Of a stretch of 64,000 nucleotides of DNA, positions 61,875 through 64,000 are shown piece after piece. Source of the DNA: Nitrososphaerota archaeon. Its GTDB lineage: Archaea > Thermoproteota > Nitrososphaeria > Nitrososphaerales > Nitrosopumilaceae. Both the position numbers and the translations under genes were made by a program. The first letter of the stretch is position 1, and the number at the start of each line of letters is the position of its first letter. The stretch spans positions 1-64,000 of the forward strand of contig JAJPGU010000012.1 of assembly GCA_021325615.1 (NCBI GenBank), written 5' to 3'. The notes below the pieces were generated by a model. That model did no database searches. It saw nothing but the letters and a program-made list of their open reading frames with translations, and was not told where the DNA came from.

Positions 61875-63226
61875 TTCGCAGCCTCCTTCAACGCGGCTAT
61901 CATCGCATCTGATTTGTGCTTTGTCTCCATCCATTCGTTTTCTGCAATCGAATCGGACACAATTCCAGCCCCGGCCTGCACAAACCCACGCCTGCCGTCC
62001 ATGAAAATGGACCTTATCGCAATCGCAAAATCGCAACACCCGTTTAACGAGAAATATCCCACGGCGCCCGCATATGGCCCCCGTGCGTCCGGCTCAAGTT
62101 CGTCGATAATCTCCATCGCGCGAATCTTGGGCGCTCCCGAGACGGTACCTGCTGGAAACACGGCTCGCATGGCGTCATACATGTCGTATTTCTTGTCAAG
62201 GGTGCCCACTACGTGTGTGACGATGTGCTGGACATGGCTGAACCTTTTTACCGCCATCAATTCCCGGACACGAACCGAACCGTATTTGCAAACTCGTCCT
62301 ATGTCGTTGCGCCCTAGGTCTACAAGCATGGTATGCTCAGCTAGCTCCTTCTCGTCATGGAGCATCTCCTCCTTCATCTCCTGATTTTTTGTCTCATTGT
62401 CGGTTATGGGCCTTGTCCCCGCGATGGGGAATGTCTCGACATTGCTTCCGGTAATGCGGAGCAGCATCTCGGGGCTTGAACCTATGATTGCCCTCTCGCC
62501 TAGCCGCATGTGGTATAAGTAGGGCGACGGGTTGATCTGCCTCAGGTGCTTGTACACCCTAAGAAGCTCCCCGCTTGCCTCAAATCTGAACTTTCTTGAG
62601 AGTACTACCTGGAAGATGTCTCCGTCATGGATGTATCGTTTGGCCTTTGTAACCATTTTTTCAAAGGAATCCCTGTCGATGTTCTCAGATATCTCTGATA
62701 TGGTGAATGCTCCGAGAGGAGACTCGGTCTGGGATAAGGTCTGCAGCCTGTTGTTGTCATAATAGAAATAAAACGACTTTTTCTCTTTATTGTCGTAAAT
62801 TATCCCGTCATCGTATACCCCAAACTCCATGAGCGGCACACCACTGTCCCCGTGCGAATCGGGAATCTTTTCCCAGAGCCTGATGGCATCATAGTTGATA
62901 ACCCCGACTGCACCTCCTACATAACGGTACTTTTGATCTGGCACCTTGAGGATGAACTTTTTGATTTCTGAGAGCGGGTCCTCTGTTTTGATGGTGGTCG
63001 AAGTTCCGTTCTTGTAGTGGAGGGTCACCCTGTCCGCGTAGCCTCTGACCACGATGGGGGGGTCAAAACCCATTATCGAAGTTTCTGCAAGTTCCTCCGG
63101 TCCTGTGAGCGACTCGAAAAGGAACGAATACTCGTAATTCCTTGAAATCTTGGAATACAGGTCAAATTGGGAGCCAGAATAGTCTAGAGGTATTATCTTA
63201 AGGCTAGAATGCCCAAATGTGGCCAC
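61871..63226 (-). CDS. trpE: anthranilate synthase component I
   Basis: 451 residues from GTG 63226. Chorismate-binding core: EMLLRITGSNVETFPIAGTRPI, DLGRNDIGRVCKYGSV, HIVTHVVGTL, AVFPAGTVSGAPKIRAMEIIDELE and GPYAGAVGYFSLNG. First gene of trpEGDCBA. A TATA element on the minus strand (TTTAAATATG, about 63250-63259) lies about 28 nt upstream. The palindrome at 63277-63302 lies just beyond it. Confidence 0.94.
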   Translation of the reverse strand: MATFGHSSLKIIPLDYSGSQFDLYSKISRNYEYSFLFESLTGPEELAETSIMGFDPPIVVRGYADRVTLHYKNGTSTTIKTEDPLSEIKKFILKVPDQKYRYVGGAVGVINYDAIRLWEKIPDSHGDSGVPLMEFGVYDDGIIYDNKEKKSFYFYYDNNRLQTLSQTESPLGAFTISEISENIDRDSFEKMVTKAKRYIHDGDIFQVVLSRKFRFEASGELLRVYKHLRQINPSPYLYHMRLGERAIIGSSPEMLLRITGSNVETFPIAGTRPITDNETKNQEMKEEMLHDEKELAEHTMLVDLGRNDIGRVCKYGSVRVRELMAVKRFSHVQHIVTHVVGTLDKKYDMYDAMRAVFPAGTVSGAPKIRAMEIIDELEPDARGPYAGAVGYFSLNGCCDFAIAIRSIFMDGRRGFVQAGAGIVSDSIAENEWMETKHKSDAMIAALKEAAK

Positions 63227-63276
63227 CCATGCATGAACCTCCTTTCAGACCATATTTAAAACCATCACTGGGGAAG

Positions 63277-63302
63277 GGTATAATACCGTATCGTACGGTA
63301 CC
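63277..63302. promoter_or_regulatory. palindromic operator candidate between trpE and a zinc microprotein gene
   Basis: TACCGTA (63284-63290) and TACGGTA (63294-63300) are 7-bp arms around TCG. It overlaps a second small palindrome GGTAT-A-ATACC (63277-63287) and GGTACC (63297-63302). It lies between the trpE TATA element and the TATA element of the gene at 63333, a position suited to control both. Confidence 0.45.
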
Positions 63303-63332
63303 TTTATATGCGATCTGTCCGATCCATATGTC

Positions 63333-63548
63333 ATGTCACAGGTACTAGTAAGGAGAAAGGACCTGACAAACAAGGTCTTGCTTCAGGATCTCTATTTCCC
63401 AAGGAAAAAGACAGAGGTTGCATCCACAGTTAGGGAGGCATCGTGCGTTATATGCAGCAAAAGCCTTGGCGACGGGGTTTCTGTCACGGCAAAGAAAATT
63501 GGCCAGAGGATGAGGCTTTTCTGCCAGTATCATTTACCTGGCGAATAA
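63333..63548 (+). CDS. 71-residue zinc-binding protein (CxxC ... CxxH)
   Basis: ATG 63333 with TTTATATGC (63303-63311) 26 nt upstream. MSQVLVRRKDLTNKVLLQDLYFP is followed by C38-x2-C41 (CVICSKSLGDG) and C64-x2-H67 (LFCQYHLPGE), a complete mini zinc finger. The basic N-terminal part could contact nucleic acid. Divergent from the trp operon across a palindrome, so a link to its control is worth testing but not shown. Confidence 0.7.
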   Translation: MSQVLVRRKDLTNKVLLQDLYFPRKKTEVASTVREASCVICSKSLGDGVSVTAKKIGQRMRLFCQYHLPGE

Positions 63549-63552
63549 GGTT

Positions 63553-64000
63553 TTACCACTTGGGTTTAGTTATTGCCCCTTCTGCCGCAGAGGTTACTAG
63601 GGAGGCAAACTTTGCCAGTGCGCCCCTCTCATAATTTGGCTTCCTTGGATGCCACTGCTTCCTACGTTCCGCAAGCTCGTTCTCTGAAACCATCACGTCT
63701 ATGCTGTTCCTTGCAATGTTTATCCTAATCTCATCCCCGTCCTTTACCAATGCGATGTTTCCACCTATGGCCGCCTCTGGTGCGACATGGCCTATCATGA
63801 GGCCTCGGGTAGCGCCGGAAAACCTCCCGTCTGTGATGAGGGCGACCTTCTCCCCCAGTTTCTGTCCAACGAGCGCTGCGGTGACGCCGAGCATCTCCCG
63901 CATTCCAGGTCCGCCCTTGGGTCCCTCGTACCTGATAATGACGACGTCGTGCTCCTTTATCTCGCGCCTTGATATTGCACCAAAGGCGTCCTCCTCCCTG
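63553..64000 (-). CDS. ilvD: dihydroxy-acid dehydratase, C-terminal part (window edge)
   Basis: The frame is open to the window end, so only the last roughly 149 residues are seen. [42 protein letters not shown] and [13 protein letters not shown] are signature blocks of the IlvD/Edd C-terminal domain. With IlvBN at 40238-42426 it serves valine and isoleucine synthesis. 4 nt from the convergent zinc-protein stop. Confidence 0.93.
   Translation of the reverse strand, partial: REEDAFGAISRREIKEHDVVIIRYEGPKGGPGMREMLGVTAALVGQKLGEKVALITDGRFSGATRGLMIGHVAPEAAIGGNIALVKDGDEIRINIARNSIDVMVSENELAERRKQWHPRKPNYERGALAKFASLVTSAAEGAITKPKW

Noticed and set aside
1-64000. CRISPR array, insertion sequence, integrase or prophage
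   Set aside because: Reading through all spacers I found no regularly spaced direct repeats, transposase frames or integrase motifs. A repeat search by program would be needed to exclude short degenerate elements.

Overview
The window is a stretch of ammonia-oxidising archaeal (Thaumarchaeota/Nitrososphaeria type) chromosome with a base composition near 50 percent G+C. The diagnostic content is a plastocyanin-like copper protein with a PEFG-CTERM sorting tail, a second membrane-anchored cupredoxin, a thaumarchaeosortase-like enzyme, Alba, ribosomal protein eS26, an Nre-family repair protein, archaeal deoxyhypusine synthase, archaetidylinositol-phosphate synthase and many one-gene units. An AT-rich TATA element commonly lies about 26 nt before a GTG, TTG or ATG start, so many transcripts look leaderless. 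I used this to choose several starts that are shorter than the longest open frame. I cannot name the genus.

Layout. 1-500: the cut C-terminal end of a PEFG-CTERM surface protein and a tRNA gene with a class II (Ser-like) body but a GAA anticodon. 700-5300: small regulators, a methyltransferase, a radical SAM protein and a secreted PEBP-family protein. 5300-10130: a PepSY-like small protein, a cupredoxin, fluoride channel crcB with DUF190, a GTPase-less SelB/EF-Tu-like protein, a small membrane peptide and DUF99. 10130-16760: Nre repair protein, archaeosortase, HExxH protein, DinB polymerase, Alba, a LysE-type exporter and PAC2. 16800-23140: a PLP enzyme with a rhodanese domain, a RAM domain protein, cysS, GNAT, dys and myo-inositol-phosphate synthase. 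23200-31500: SMC, two oligopeptide ABC ATPases flanking a secreted repeat protein, and DUF47-PiT phosphate uptake. 31600-37700: microproteins, a secreted beta-helix protein, a receiver protein, and a KH protein with aspS.

37700-42430 is a branched-chain amino-acid operon (ilvB-ilvN-leuA-leuB, minus strand). 42700-50460 holds an LsrF-like aldolase with a zinc alcohol dehydrogenase, pyrophosphatase, peroxiredoxin, pyruvoyl arginine decarboxylase, secreted proteins and an M3 oligoendopeptidase. 50600-57450 holds a second deoxyhypusine-synthase-like gene, the PEFG-CTERM plastocyanin, archaetidylinositol-phosphate synthase, eS26, a PfkB kinase, an NAD kinase with a C-terminal winged helix, and pyrG. 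57480-63230 is a tight trpEGDCBA operon without trpF, read from a promoter region that carries a palindrome shared with a divergent zinc microprotein gene. The window ends inside ilvD.

Recurring links: surface proteins and their sorting enzyme; inositol phospholipid synthesis (inositol-phosphate synthase plus archaetidylinositol-phosphate synthase); a possible polyamine-hypusine theme (arginine decarboxylase and two DHS-type genes); and an unusual number of tiny zinc-finger proteins. I saw no transposase, CRISPR array or integrase. The strongest unexplained signal is the tRNA at 407-488.
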